A stretch of DNA of 53,087 nucleotides from Candidatus Dadabacteria bacterium (GCA_003695505.1 RFIY01000119.1:1-53087), one strand, 5' to 3'; shown: positions 23,697 through 32,739, numbered from the stretch's first letter. Notes: generated by a model not told the origin, from the letters alone. Program-made: numbers and translations.

Positions 23697-26600
23697 TCCG
23701 CCCCGTCAGCATACGTCAGGCCGTTTGCGGCGGCGCCCTCGCCCTTGGGCTCAGCCTGTTACCCGGCATGGCGTTCCCGCAGACATCGGCCGCGGTAACC
23801 GACGAAACGCTCGGGTTCCAGTTGACCGAACGGGTTCGTCTGGCCACCGTCCAGTCGCGGATCCAGGCACAGCGCACACTGATGCAGTGGGTACGGGATC
23901 AGGCAGTCAGGATCGCAAATACCAAGCAGGAACTCGAACGCAAGCAACTCCGCAAGGCGTTCGACGAACTGGTCAAGACGATGCGCGGCAAGGGCAGTGA
24001 GCGGCGTCGCAAGCTGATCGACGAGATGCAGACGTTCGTACAACGCTACGCGGACACGCAGGCGTCGGGCGACCTGCTGCTGCGACTGGCCGAGCTTTAT
24101 TACGAGGAAGCCAACTTTCAGTACATCCTCGCGATGGATGAGTACGAACGGCAATATATCGCCTTCGAGAAGGGGGAGGCCGACAACCCGCCGGAACAGC
24201 CAGAACCCGACTATGGTCCCGCGCTCGAGCTGTACCGCGAATTCACGGAAGCCTACAAAAATCACCGGTATTACCGTGACGGGCTGTATCTGTATGCCTA
24301 TCTGCTCGAAGAATCCGGTTTCGAAGATCAGGCGGTCGAGATTTATGAGCGGCTGCTCGAAACCGACCCCGATGGTCCACTCGCCCCCGAAGTCTCGTTC
24401 CGGGTCGGCCAGTACTATTTTCTGACCGGAGACCTGGATCTGGCGGCAGAACGCTACCGCCATACGCTCAAATTGCGTGATCAGACGTTCTACGACAAGG
24501 CGCTGTACAAACTGGCGTGGACGTACTACCGAATGGACGACCTCGACCGCGCCCTGCTTGGCTTCGTCGAATTGATCGATTACGGCGAAAAGGTGCCGGT
24601 CGGCGCGGAAATGCGCAGCGAAAGTCTCCAGTACATGGCAATCATTTTCTCGGATCGGGGCGGCCTCAAGGATCTCGAAGCGTTCTTCGCGCAGATTGGG
24701 CCGCGTTCATACAAACTGGAAGTCATTGAGCGGCTGGCAGATCTCTATTTTGAGACCGCGGACTATCGCAATGCACTGACCGTGTATCGCGACCTGCTCG
24801 ATCTGCAACCCTATGCCGCGACTGCGCCGGTTCTTGTGCGCAAGATTGAAGATTCCTGGACGAAGCTCGAGAACGAGCGCCAGGTCGTCGAATCCTGGCG
24901 CGAATTCGCAGAGCGCTTCGGTAACGGCACGACGTGGCAAACACGTTGGAAGGAAGCGGACCCACGCCTGGCCTGGGATGTACAGAAAGAAGCTGAAAAG
25001 AAGGGCTTCGACTACGCGGCCTGGTGGCATGGCAAAGGCCAGGCGACGTCGGATCCCGCCAAACGTAAACAGTATTACCTGCGTGCTCTGAAGGCGTATG
25101 AAGCCTTCGAGAAACAGTTCGACGACAGTGTTCGTCTGGCCGAGGCGGTATTCAATCAGGCCGAAATCCATTACGACCTGGGCAACTGGAACAAGGCGGG
25201 TGAATTGTATGCCCGCGTCCCGGAGATTGCCGTCGATCCGACCAACGAACTGTTCTCGGAGTCGGCCTGGAACATGATCCTTGCGCGGCGCAAGGCGCTG
25301 GAAGTCTGGGAGCGCACACCCAAAGCGCAGGCGATGCTGAAAGCCATCGCCGCCGAGCGGGCAAAGCTCGAAGCCACAGCGGAAAAGGCGCAGAAGGAAG
25401 GCTCACTCGCGCGCGCCACCCGCTCGGTCACCGGCCCTGCCGCAACGACTGCCGCCACGCCGACAACCGCAGTCGCCCCACAGGCGCCGGTTGAGGCACC
25501 GACCCGAAAGCGCGTCGGCGCGGACGGCAAGACGGTCAAGAAAAAACGCACCCTTCCGAAGGCCGCGATGAACCTCATTCGTGCGAGTCTGTACTATGTG
25601 CGCCTGTACCCACTGGGCGAACGCTCGCCGGCCGTCTACTACAACACCGGCGACATCCTGATGACCTATGGCCTGTACGGTCAGGCGCGCAAACAATACA
25701 TTTCGTTCGTGGAACGGTTCCCGGACAACGCGTTCGTCCTCGATGCGATCAAACAGGTCGTCCGCACGTTTTTGCTCGAACAGAAGTTTGGCGATCTCGT
25801 CGAATGGGGCTACAGCATCTACGAGTCACCGCTCGCCAACAACCCCGAGATCCGGGACTATTTCACGACGATCCTGTCCGGCGCGATGTTCAAGGACGCA
25901 CAACAACTGGAAAAAGACGAAAAGCTGCGCGAAGCGGCGGACGCCTATCTGACGCTCGTCGATCGCTTCCCGGAATCAGAGTTTGTCGACGAAGCCCTGA
26001 TCAACGCTGCCGCCGCATTGCAGCGCCAGGGAGACTGGGAGCGCTCGACCCAGGTCTTTCTGCGCTTCTACGAACAGTTCCCGGATCACCCATTCGCATC
26101 CGAAGCGCTGTTCCAGACGGCCTGGAACGCCGAGCGTGTCCTCGATTTCAATGCCGCCGTTTCGCGCTACACCGAGCTGCTGGACCGTTTCCCGAAACAT
26201 CAGAAAACGAAAGACGCCCTGTTCAACTCGGCGAATATTCTGGCCAAACTCGGACAATCGCGTCGCGCGGCCGAGCTGTTCCTGCTCTACATCGAGCGGT
26301 TCCCGAATGAGCCGGATGAGGCCGACAACATCTTTTTCGCGGCACGGGCCTATTACGACGATGGCGACCTCGAAAAGGCGGAACAACTTTTCAATCGCTA
26401 CATCAAACACAAGAAGCGTACAGAACGCGAGGTCGAAGCACTTTGGTACCTGTCGCAGATTGCGCTGGAACGTAACGACGCGAAGGGCTATGACAAACTG
26501 CTGGACCGAATCCTCGAAGCCTACAAGCGGTATACCGCGGAAGGAAAAATCGTCGATCCGCGATTCGCGGCCGAAGCCGCATTCCGCAAGGCGGAAAAAG

Positions 26601-27292
26601 TCGATCGCGCCTATCGCAATATCAAACTGCGATTGCCCATGGATCGCATGGCGAAGCTGCTCGAACAGAAGGCTGCGTCCCTCAAGAAGGCGGTGGAAAC
26701 CTGGACGGGCGTCGTGCAATACAAGGATCCGTACTGGTCAAGCGCCGCACTGCACATGATTGGCGAGGCGTACCAGCATTTTGCGGACACCCTGTTCGAA
26801 GCACCGGTGCCGCCCGATCTGGACGAAGAAGAAGCCGAATTTTACAAAATGGAACTCGAAGACCAGGCCTTCCCGATCGAGGAAAAAGCGATGCAGGGCT
26901 GGCAGAAGAACCTCGAACTGGCCGTGCGCCTTGGCATCGACAATGAATGGGTCGAAAAGAGCCGCAACAAGCTGCTCGAACTGTATCCAGATGTCGCGCG
27001 CGTCAAAGGCAAGGAACGGCAATTGCTGGCCGACAACGAATTTTTCTATCGTTTCCCGGCCAGCTCCGAAGGCGGCGACAAGCTGAAATTCGATGGCCCG
27101 CGCGTCGTTTATCTGCAAACGCCATACCGGATCGAGAATCTCGAGCAGCGCTACGCAATCACGCTCGGCTGGACGGACCGGCAGAAGCGCGTGCTGTTCA
27201 ACGTCAGCGTGCCTGCACCAGCCGTTCTGGAAGACGGGCAGATCGTTGAACTCGACGGCATCCGCGACCTCTGGAAGAAGCACTTCCAATGA
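23693..27292 (+). CDS. very large periplasmic TPR protein (about 1200 aa), AgmU/GltD-like by architecture
   Basis: ATG 23693 overlaps the upstream TGA and gives 1199 residues with a clear signal peptide (MIRPVSIRQAVCGGALALGL, cleavage near AFPQ). About 20 TPR-like units fill the protein, for example EEANFQYILAMDEYERQYIA, DGLYLYAYLLEESGFEDQAV, FNSANILAKLGQSRRAAELF and DNIFFAARAYYDDGDLEKAE. A Thr/Ala/Pro-rich linker (about 580-640) splits N- and C-terminal TPR arrays. Size, export and TPR content recall AgmU/GltD, a periplasmic protein of the Myxococcus gliding machine. That resemblance is from memory, without alignment. The next gene overlaps by ATGA. Confidence 0.8.
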   Translation: MIRPVSIRQAVCGGALALGLSLLPGMAFPQTSAAVTDETLGFQLTERVRLATVQSRIQAQRTLMQWVRDQAVRIANTKQELERKQLRKAFDELVKTMRGKGSERRRKLIDEMQTFVQRYADTQASGDLLLRLAELYYEEANFQYILAMDEYERQYIAFEKGEADNPPEQPEPDYGPALELYREFTEAYKNHRYYRDGLYLYAYLLEESGFEDQAVEIYERLLETDPDGPLAPEVSFRVGQYYFLTGDLDLAAERYRHTLKLRDQTFYDKALYKLAWTYYRMDDLDRALLGFVELIDYGEKVPVGAEMRSESLQYMAIIFSDRGGLKDLEAFFAQIGPRSYKLEVIERLADLYFETADYRNALTVYRDLLDLQPYAATAPVLVRKIEDSWTKLENERQVVESWREFAERFGNGTTWQTRWKEADPRLAWDVQKEAEKKGFDYAAWWHGKGQATSDPAKRKQYYLRALKAYEAFEKQFDDSVRLAEAVFNQAEIHYDLGNWNKAGELYARVPEIAVDPTNELFSESAWNMILARRKALEVWERTPKAQAMLKAIAAERAKLEATAEKAQKEGSLARATRSVTGPAATTAATPTTAVAPQAPVEAPTRKRVGADGKTVKKKRTLPKAAMNLIRASLYYVRLYPLGERSPAVYYNTGDILMTYGLYGQARKQYISFVERFPDNAFVLDAIKQVVRTFLLEQKFGDLVEWGYSIYESPLANNPEIRDYFTTILSGAMFKDAQQLEKDEKLREAADAYLTLVDRFPESEFVDEALINAAAALQRQGDWERSTQVFLRFYEQFPDHPFASEALFQTAWNAERVLDFNAAVSRYTELLDRFPKHQKTKDALFNSANILAKLGQSRRAAELFLLYIERFPNEPDEADNIFFAARAYYDDGDLEKAEQLFNRYIKHKKRTEREVEALWYLSQIALERNDAKGYDKLLDRILEAYKRYTAEGKIVDPRFAAEAAFRKAEKVDRAYRNIKLRLPMDRMAKLLEQKAASLKKAVETWTGVVQYKDPYWSSAALHMIGEAYQHFADTLFEAPVPPDLDEEEAEFYKMELEDQAFPIEEKAMQGWQKNLELAVRLGIDNEWVEKSRNKLLELYPDVARVKGKERQLLADNEFFYRFPASSEGGDKLKFDGPRVVYLQTPYRIENLEQRYAITLGWTDRQKRVLFNVSVPAPAVLEDGQIVELDGIRDLWKKHFQ

Positions 27293-28767
27293 TCCGCTTC
27301 CGCTCGCCATATCGCTTCATCCCCGCCTTCCTGGCCGGACTGCTTGCTGTCGGCTGTGCGTCGACGACGCCATACACGCAGAAACTCGAAACGTCCACCG
27401 CAACCGACGCCGGCACGTCGAGTACGGACACGGCCGCCGAGCGGGCATTGCGCGAACGCATCGCGCGTGACCCAGGTGATTTCAATGCCTGGTACGATCT
27501 GGGCGTTCTCTATGAGCGCCGCGGCGCCATCGACCAGGCCGAGCAGGCCTGGCGCAAGGTACAACTGCTCGAACCGCGCCACATCCCCGCCGCGGTCAAC
27601 CTCGCGGCACTCTACAAGGCCCGCGGCCAGATCCGCGAAGCAATTGTGACGCTCAACGACCTGTTCGACACCGGCATGGACGATCCGCAGGCGCGCACCG
27701 ACCTGGCGATCCTTTACCGCCTCAGCGGCAACGCCGACCGAAGCCTGTACGAGTCGAGCGAGGTACTCAAACGATTCGGGCTGGTCTATGGCGCGATGCT
27801 CAATGCCGGCCTGGTCTATCTCGACACAGGCCGAACCGAAATGGCGTTGACGCTGTTTCTCGAGCTGAAGAACCAGTACCCCGACGACGCAGGGCTGCAC
27901 TTCAGCATCGGCAAAGCCTACCAGGCGCTCGGCAACCCGATCGCGGCCGAAAAAGAATACCAGCAGGCTATCAGTCTCGATACCAACGCATACGAAGCGT
28001 ATAACAACATCGGCGTCCTGCGCCTGCTCAAGAAAGAATACGCCGCGGCATTGACCCAGTTTGAACGGGCCGTTTCGGCCAACGTCAACTTTGCGACCGG
28101 CTGGCTCAACCGCGGTATCGCACTGCGCGGTCTGGAGCGCTATCGCGAGGCAGAGCAATCCTGGAAGCGGGCGCTGAGCATCCGCCCTGACTTTCCCGAG
28201 GCCGAATATAATCTGGCCCTGCTCTACGACGACTACTGGAACCGCCCGGACAACGCCATTACCGCCTGGCGTGCGTACCTGAAGCGATACGGAAAAACAC
28301 TGCCGGAAGACGAAGTCAAACGCATCGAGGATCGGATCGCGGCGCTGCTCGAGCGCAAGGAAAAACTCCGCGCCGAGGCCGAGCAGGAACCAGAGCCTGA
28401 GCCGGAACCGGAGCCGGCGCCTGAACCTGCGACGACGCCCGCTGCTCCGGCGGCAATGACCACCCCGGATGCGGCCACCGCAACGACCCCACCTGCGCCC
28501 GTCTCCACGCCCGCCGAGGCATCCGCGCCCGAGGAACAACCCGAACCTGCTGCAACGACCAGCTCGGAACCCGACTACGCCGAGATTGCCGAGGCCTTCA
28601 ACCAGGCGCGTCAGGATGCGGGACTCCCGCCCGTTGAACCAACGCGTCTGATCGAACAACTCGCCAACAAGGCCGCCGAATTGCAACAGAAGAGCGGCAA
28701 AGCCTGGACGTTCGAAGTCCAGACCGATGGGGACAAGCCCAAACTGGTGCCAAAGGCGCTTGAATAG
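27289..28767 (+). CDS. TPR lipoprotein with Pro/Glu-rich linker, AglT/GltE-like by architecture
   Basis: The ATGA overlap at 27289 sets the start of this 492-residue lipoprotein (lipobox LLAVGC). TPR helices occupy about 45-345 (NAWYDLGVLYERRGAIDQAE, AYNNIGVLRLLKKEYAAALT, TGWLNRGIALRGLERYREAE). A low-complexity Pro/Glu then Ala/Thr/Pro linker (about 360-430) follows. The C-terminal stretch (YAEIAEAFNQARQDAGLPPV) is helical. A lipidated TPR protein directly after a giant TPR protein parallels the AglT (GltE) and AgmU (GltD) pair of Myxococcus motility. The function here is inferred; the complex could equally serve envelope transport or polarity. Confidence 0.8.
   Translation: MIRFRSPYRFIPAFLAGLLAVGCASTTPYTQKLETSTATDAGTSSTDTAAERALRERIARDPGDFNAWYDLGVLYERRGAIDQAEQAWRKVQLLEPRHIPAAVNLAALYKARGQIREAIVTLNDLFDTGMDDPQARTDLAILYRLSGNADRSLYESSEVLKRFGLVYGAMLNAGLVYLDTGRTEMALTLFLELKNQYPDDAGLHFSIGKAYQALGNPIAAEKEYQQAISLDTNAYEAYNNIGVLRLLKKEYAAALTQFERAVSANVNFATGWLNRGIALRGLERYREAEQSWKRALSIRPDFPEAEYNLALLYDDYWNRPDNAITAWRAYLKRYGKTLPEDEVKRIEDRIAALLERKEKLRAEAEQEPEPEPEPEPAPEPATTPAAPAAMTTPDAATATTPPAPVSTPAEASAPEEQPEPAATTSSEPDYAEIAEAFNQARQDAGLPPVEPTRLIEQLANKAAELQQKSGKAWTFEVQTDGDKPKLVPKALE
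28387..28431 (+). repeat. short tandem hexamer-like repeat coding a Pro-Glu stretch
   Basis: Degenerate GAGCCx/GAACCx units run in a row inside the TPR lipoprotein gene and encode alternating Pro and Glu. Such repeats can vary in copy number between strains and would change the linker length without breaking the frame. Confidence 0.6.
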
Positions 28768-28806
28768 CCCCAAGAATCAGAACGCCGTTCCGATTGCACC
28801 ACTTTC

Positions 28807-28835
28807 TTGCTTATGCATCGAAAAGACGTTAAAAT
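28807..28835 (+). promoter_or_regulatory. promoter of the 28898 lipoprotein gene
   Basis: TTGCTT (28807-28812), a 17-base spacer and TAAAAT (28830-28835) form a good sigma70-type promoter. The predicted start is near 28842. The perfect 14-bp palindrome CTGGCATATGCCAG (28854-28867) lies in the early leader, a typical operator position. Confidence 0.7.
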
Positions 28836-28897
28836 ACCTTGACTCGTTTCGACCTGGCATATGCCAGCAACACACAACAACAGAGGAGAAGGAACCC

Positions 28898-29659
28898 GTG
28901 TTTCTCAAACGTTTCGTTATGCTTTCTTCCATCGCCCTTCTGTCCGGCGGCATGGCCTGTGGCCTCGTCGATGATGCGCTGAACAACCTCGCGGCCCAGC
29001 TCGAGGAAGAGGCGGCTTCAGCCGGCATCGATGTCAACGCAACCATTCCTGATCAGCAGCAGGCTGAAGAAATTTTCGGGGCGACCGTCAATGCGATCAT
29101 GGGCAGCGCAATGGAAGTGGCAATGCAGGCCGCGCAAGAATCGGCCGGCGGCGCCGCTCCAATGCAGGACGCTCAGACGATTACGGTCAACAAGACAATT
29201 GATGTCGAAGGCGGCGGTACGCTGACCGTTGACGGTACCGTGACGCAGGAGCAGACCGAAACCAGCATCACCATGACCCAGGACATTACCGTGACCTGGT
29301 CGGGCGTGAATGTTCCGACAGAAAATGGTGCGGTCGAAACCTCCGGAAAATTGGTGCAAGTCACGACGCTCGAAATCGACCCGCAAGCACAAAGCCCCGA
29401 GCCCAGCTCGGTCGAAAGCGATCTGGTTGGTCAGATCACCACGCCGGCCGGAGCGTTCGCATTCGACGTCCATATTTCTCTCGCCAGCAACACCCTGACC
29501 ATCGAAGGGACGCTGAATGGCAAGGACTACAGCCAGACGATCGACCTGTCTCAGCTCGAAGATGACATGGGGGGTGCACCGGACGGTACGACTGATACCG
29601 TAACCGGCCCCACCGATGGCGTGACCGACTCGTCCTTGCCTGGTACGACAACGCCGTGA
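28898..29659 (+). CDS. lipoprotein of unknown function with Thr-rich beta region
   Basis: GTG 28898 follows GAGAAGGA and gives a 253-residue lipoprotein (lipobox GGMAC). After a short acidic helix (LNNLAAQLEEEAASAG) the body is Thr/Val/Gln/Glu-rich and beta-like (TITVNKTIDVEGGGTLTVDG, TSITMTQDITVTWSGV). It ends in a low-complexity Thr/Asp/Pro tail. It resembles secreted adhesin-like or surface lipoproteins only in composition; no family is recognised. It has its own promoter and a strong terminator, so it is a single-gene unit after the TPR operon. Confidence 0.7.
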   Translation: MFLKRFVMLSSIALLSGGMACGLVDDALNNLAAQLEEEAASAGIDVNATIPDQQQAEEIFGATVNAIMGSAMEVAMQAAQESAGGAAPMQDAQTITVNKTIDVEGGGTLTVDGTVTQEQTETSITMTQDITVTWSGVNVPTENGAVETSGKLVQVTTLEIDPQAQSPEPSSVESDLVGQITTPAGAFAFDVHISLASNTLTIEGTLNGKDYSQTIDLSQLEDDMGGAPDGTTDTVTGPTDGVTDSSLPGTTTP

Positions 29660-29685
29660 TACAGATCTGACTGCAAACAGCAGAG

Positions 29686-29717
29686 AAAAGCCGCCCGCTT
29701 GCGGGCGGCTTTTTTTT
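29686..29717. terminator. strong bidirectional rho-independent terminator
   Basis: AAGCCGCCCGC and GCGGGCGGCTT form a perfect GC-rich stem around a TT loop. Eight Ts follow on the plus strand and an A run precedes it, so it can also stop minus-strand transcription from the STAS-like gene. It lies 27 bases after the lipoprotein stop. Confidence 0.92.
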
Positions 29718-29746
29718 CTGTCAATGTCTTCAGGTGCGCCGGAGCC

Positions 29747-30163
29747 TCAGATCGGCCCGGAGTCCAGCCCGTGCTGCGCGGCGATGCCACGCAGCCAGTC
29801 GCGTGCCGACGACTCGTCGTTGAAGACGCGGACGTCGTTGGGCAGGCGCATCAGCTTGAGAATCGGGTTGATCACGGCTTTGAGCAGATGGCTGCGAATC
29901 AGGATCGCGGAGGCCGGGCTACAGCGGTGCATGGCGTCACGATGATCCCGCGCCCACTGCCCCAGGTAGCGATGCACGGCCAGTGACGCCTTGAGTTTGC
30001 AGTCACGGTAGTCGATGATGGCCACATAGCGTGCGTCGTCCGCCATCAGGCGCTCGAAACCGCCGCACTGCTGCTTGCATTCATCCATCGCCAGCGTGCC
30101 GTGTCCCTTGACCACGACCAGTGGCAGATTGGCGTCGTTGAATTCGATCGATCCAGAAGCCAT
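29747..30163 (-). CDS. small cytoplasmic protein, possibly STAS/SpoIIAA-like
   Basis: The 138-residue product has no signal peptide. Its layout reads like the alternating beta-alpha pattern of SpoIIAA-like STAS proteins: LVVVKGHGTLAMDECKQQ, VAIIDYRDCKLKASLAVHRY, ASAILIRSHLLKAVINPI, and a final DVRVFNDESSARDWLRGI, which matches the last strand and helix of such domains. The start ATG is preceded by GAGGAGA. It lies 81 bases downstream of the TetR stop on the same strand and may have its own promoter. The STAS call is tentative. Confidence 0.55.
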   Translation of the reverse strand: MASGSIEFNDANLPLVVVKGHGTLAMDECKQQCGGFERLMADDARYVAIIDYRDCKLKASLAVHRYLGQWARDHRDAMHRCSPASAILIRSHLLKAVINPILKLMRLPNDVRVFNDESSARDWLRGIAAQHGLDSGPI

Positions 30164-30244
30164 GTCATTCTCCTCTTCGAGTCATCGGTCCAGAATCAAT
30201 GTCGCACGAAATGCGCCACGTCGCACCGTGCCGCGATCCGTGGA

Positions 30245-30844
30245 TCAAAGCGAGACGCCCCAGTCGCAGACCGGCAGATCGTCCTGCAGCATCGACGCCG
30301 CGCGTACGGCGAGGATCTCCGGCAACTGTTCCGGAAAGGTGCTTCGCCCGCTCACGAGAAACTGCAACACCGCTGGCGTGACGAGGCCGTGCATCACCAC
30401 GGCCACGAACTGACGTCGCTGCGGTTCGATCTCCGGCGCGACCCGGTCCAGGCGATCCGACAGGATGCCGCGCGAACGCGACAGCCGCTGCACGAGTTCG
30501 CTGCGCGGGATGTCCTGCTGCGGACCAAACATGATGCTGAACACGAATTTCGCCGTTACCGGAACCCGCTGCATCCGGCTCAGCACATACTCGGCATATG
30601 CCTGAAACACCGCTTTCGCGTCGTCGGCCTCGGCCAGGGTTTGTTCGAGCTCGTCACAATAGGTGCCGAAGCGGTCCTCGATCAATGTCCAGAGCAGCTT
30701 TTCCTTGCTGCCAAAAAAGTGGTACAGACTGGGCTGCGTCACACCCGCGGCCTGACAGATGTCGCGCACGCTCGTGGCCGAATAGCCGCGATCGGCAAAC
30801 AGCGCCTCGGCCGCTTCGAGCAGACTGGCCTTTCCATCACGCAT
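30245..30844 (-). CDS. TetR-family regulator of the enoyl-CoA hydratase / PAP2 / sulfotransferase locus
   Basis: The 199-residue protein has a typical N-terminal TetR domain: SLLEAAEALFADRGYSATSV, then VRDICQAAGVTQPSLYHFFG and KEKLLWTLIEDRF. The C-terminal region is the variable ligand domain. ATG 30844 overlaps the LLM gene stop by eight bases; a GTG at 30865 is also in frame. It is the third gene of the minus-strand operon that starts at the enoyl-CoA hydratase. The shared palindromes at 32737-32746 and 33485-33498 are good candidates for its operators, which would make it autoregulated. By analogy the ligand may be an acyl-CoA, but that is inference. Confidence 0.92.
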   Translation of the reverse strand: MRDGKASLLEAAEALFADRGYSATSVRDICQAAGVTQPSLYHFFGSKEKLLWTLIEDRFGTYCDELEQTLAEADDAKAVFQAYAEYVLSRMQRVPVTAKFVFSIMFGPQQDIPRSELVQRLSRSRGILSDRLDRVAPEIEPQRRQFVAVVMHGLVTPAVLQFLVSGRSTFPEQLPEILAVRAASMLQDDLPVCDWGVSL

Positions 30845-31871
30845 GGCTGAGCTCCGTCGTGTCACGCCACGACGCGACCAGCCGTGACAATGCGTCGAGA
30901 TCAGGCGCGTCCAGAAGCATCAGCGATATGTCGTCGGCCCACGCGAGCCTTTCGTGCAGCTTGCGGGCCACCTGCTTCGGCGGCCCGAGAACGGCGAACG
31001 CGTCGACAACGTCATCGAATACGGCGTCGGCCAGCGCCTGCCAGCGCTGCTGGCGAACGAGCTGGGCACACGCGTCGCAGAGATCCTCCAGGCCTGATGC
31101 CGCGAAAATCGGCGCATAGGCGGGCGTCGATGCATAAAAGCCAATCTGGGCGCGTATCCGCTGCCGACCCTGTTCGAGAACCTCCTCGCGATCGGACACG
31201 CAAACGATCGCCTGCGCGATCAGCTCCAGCGGCGCAGCGCTGTCATCGCGCCGCGCACGTCCTTCCGCGAGTGCGGACCGCGTTACCGTGTCGAAATACG
31301 GCCCGGTCGCCAGCGGAAAGACCACAAACCCGTCGGCGCACTCCGCCGCGAGCGCGGTCATCGCGGGTCCGACCGCCGCGAGCCAGACCGGTGGCGGCCC
31401 AGCGTCACATCTCGCTGGTCGAAACATTGGCTGCATCCGCGTATGGCGGACGAAACGTCCTTCGACGTGCAGCGGGACATCGTGATACCAGTTGTCGAAA
31501 ATGGCGCGGATCGCCTGGATATACTCGCGCATGCGCGAGACAGGCGGTGCCCAGGGCATCCCGTATCGCTCTTCGACATTCTCCCGAATCTGCGCACCTA
31601 GTCCGAGCGCGAATCGGCCGCCCGTAAGCAGTTGCAGGTCATTCGCCGCATACGCCAGCGTCATCGGATTCCGCGCGAACGCGACGGCAATCTGCGTGGA
31701 CAGCCGCGCGTCTCCGAGACCCTGAGCGACTGCGGCGGCCTGTACGAAGACATCTCCCGCCCCCTCGAACAGGAACATTCCGTCACAACCCGTCGCCCGA
31801 ACGTCCCGGGCCAACGCCGCGAGCGCCCGTGGATCAGCCGCGGCCAGCGGCAGATGGAGTCGTGGTGGCAT
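30837..31871 (-). CDS. LLM-class, probably F420-dependent oxidoreductase
   Basis: The 344-residue TIM-barrel protein has luciferase-like motifs: QIAVAFARNPMTLAYAANDL, LLTGGRFALGLGAQIRENVE, REYIQAIRAIFDNW, and PPVWLAAVGPAMTALAAECA. These fit the F420-dependent branch common in actinobacteria (MSMEG_2256-like family). Such enzymes reduce or oxidise small substrates with deazaflavin F420, which implies the host makes or takes up F420. FMN use cannot be excluded. The gene starts 11 bases after the enoyl-CoA hydratase stop and overlaps the TetR gene, so the three form an operon. Confidence 0.88.
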   Translation of the reverse strand: MPPRLHLPLAAADPRALAALARDVRATGCDGMFLFEGAGDVFVQAAAVAQGLGDARLSTQIAVAFARNPMTLAYAANDLQLLTGGRFALGLGAQIRENVEERYGMPWAPPVSRMREYIQAIRAIFDNWYHDVPLHVEGRFVRHTRMQPMFRPARCDAGPPPVWLAAVGPAMTALAAECADGFVVFPLATGPYFDTVTRSALAEGRARRDDSAAPLELIAQAIVCVSDREEVLEQGRQRIRAQIGFYASTPAYAPIFAASGLEDLCDACAQLVRQQRWQALADAVFDDVVDAFAVLGPPKQVARKLHERLAWADDISLMLLDAPDLDALSRLVASWRDTTELSHA

Positions 31872-31882
31872 CCGCCGTCGTC

Positions 31883-32683
31883 TTATTCCCCGGTGAACCG
31901 GGGTTCACGCTTCTCCATGAAGGCCGTCGGTCCTTCGCGGGCATCCTTCGAACGAAAGACCGGTTCACCAATCTCCAGCGACTTCGCGATCGCGTCCTCG
32001 GCAGGTACGCCATCGGTCTCGACCAGGGCGCGCTTGACGGCCTGGACCGCCACCGGACCGCACTTCGCGATGCGCTCGGCGACCTCCATCGCCTTGTCCA
32101 GTGCCTTGCCATCGTCGACCACGTAATTGATCAGGCCGTAGTGGAGCGCTTCGTCGGCCGTCAGACGGCGTCCACTGAGCAGCATCTCGGCTGCGATCGC
32201 ATACGGGAGTTGCCGGCGCAGGCGCACCGTGCTGCCACCAAGCGGAAACAGGCCAAGCTGTACTTCGGTGACGCCAAACACGGCGCTCCGGCCCGCGACG
32301 CGAATATCGGTTCCCTGCAGGATTTCGGTACCTCCTGCCAGCGCGAAGCCCTCGACCGCGGCAATCAGCGGTTTCTTTGTCAGGTACTTGAGCAGCAGCG
32401 CTTTCCAGTGCAACTCGGGATCTTCCTGCATCCGCTGCATCCAGACATCGCCTGCGTCCCATTTGCCGCTCGACATCGCGCCAAGGTCGCTTCCGGCGCA
32501 GAAAACACCGCCCTTGCCCGTCAGCACGATGGCGCGTACATCCCGGTCGTTGTCGGCCTCTTCCCAGGCGTCGGCCATGCGCACCAGCATTTCGATGCTC
32601 AGCGCGTTGCGCTTGTCTGGCCGGTTGAACGTACACAGGGCGACGTGGCCCCGTTTCTCGTACAGAAAATGTGCTTCGGACAT
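31883..32683 (-). CDS. enoyl-CoA hydratase/isomerase (crotonase family)
   Basis: Crotonase enzymes hydrate or isomerise enoyl-CoA thioesters. The 266-residue protein shows TFNRPDKRNALS, the oxyanion-hole segment VFCAGSDLGAM, PLIAAVEGFALAGGTEI (first catalytic Glu position) and FGVTEVQLGLFPLGG (second Glu position). Both acidic residues used by hydratases are kept. A C-terminal helix tail with AFMEKREPRFTGE is typical. CGGGAGG precedes the ATG. It leads the operon with the LLM enzyme and the TetR regulator, and diverges from the PAP2 gene. The exact substrate is unknown. Confidence 0.93.
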   Translation of the reverse strand: MSEAHFLYEKRGHVALCTFNRPDKRNALSIEMLVRMADAWEEADNDRDVRAIVLTGKGGVFCAGSDLGAMSSGKWDAGDVWMQRMQEDPELHWKALLLKYLTKKPLIAAVEGFALAGGTEILQGTDIRVAGRSAVFGVTEVQLGLFPLGGSTVRLRRQLPYAIAAEMLLSGRRLTADEALHYGLINYVVDDGKALDKAMEVAERIAKCGPVAVQAVKRALVETDGVPAEDAIAKSLEIGEPVFRSKDAREGPTAFMEKREPRFTGE

Positions 32684-32709
32684 CGATGGTCCTCCCGGAC
32701 TGCTATCGT

Positions 32710-32738
32710 ATTGTATGTTGCCTTGCTACAGGCTATAA
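32710..32738 (-). promoter_or_regulatory. promoter of the enoyl-CoA hydratase operon, overlapping the opposite promoter
   Basis: On the minus strand, TTATAG (32733-32738) and TACAAT (32710-32715) are 17 bases apart. The -10 overlaps the -35 of the plus-strand promoter, and the -35 overlaps its -10. RNA polymerase can occupy only one direction at a time. Confidence 0.5.
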
Positions 32739-32739
32739 C
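32711..32739 (+). promoter_or_regulatory. promoter of the PAP2 gene, overlapping the opposite promoter
   Basis: TTGTAT (32711-32716), 17 bases, TATAAC (32734-32739). It lies face to face with the minus-strand promoter at 32710-32738. The -10 runs into the palindrome at 32737-32746. Confidence 0.6.

Noticed and set aside
27151-28773. 540-codon minus-strand frame opposite the TPR lipoprotein
   Set aside because: The plus strand has a lipobox and TPRs. The minus frame is a compositional shadow with Gly/Arg runs opposite the Pro/Glu linker.
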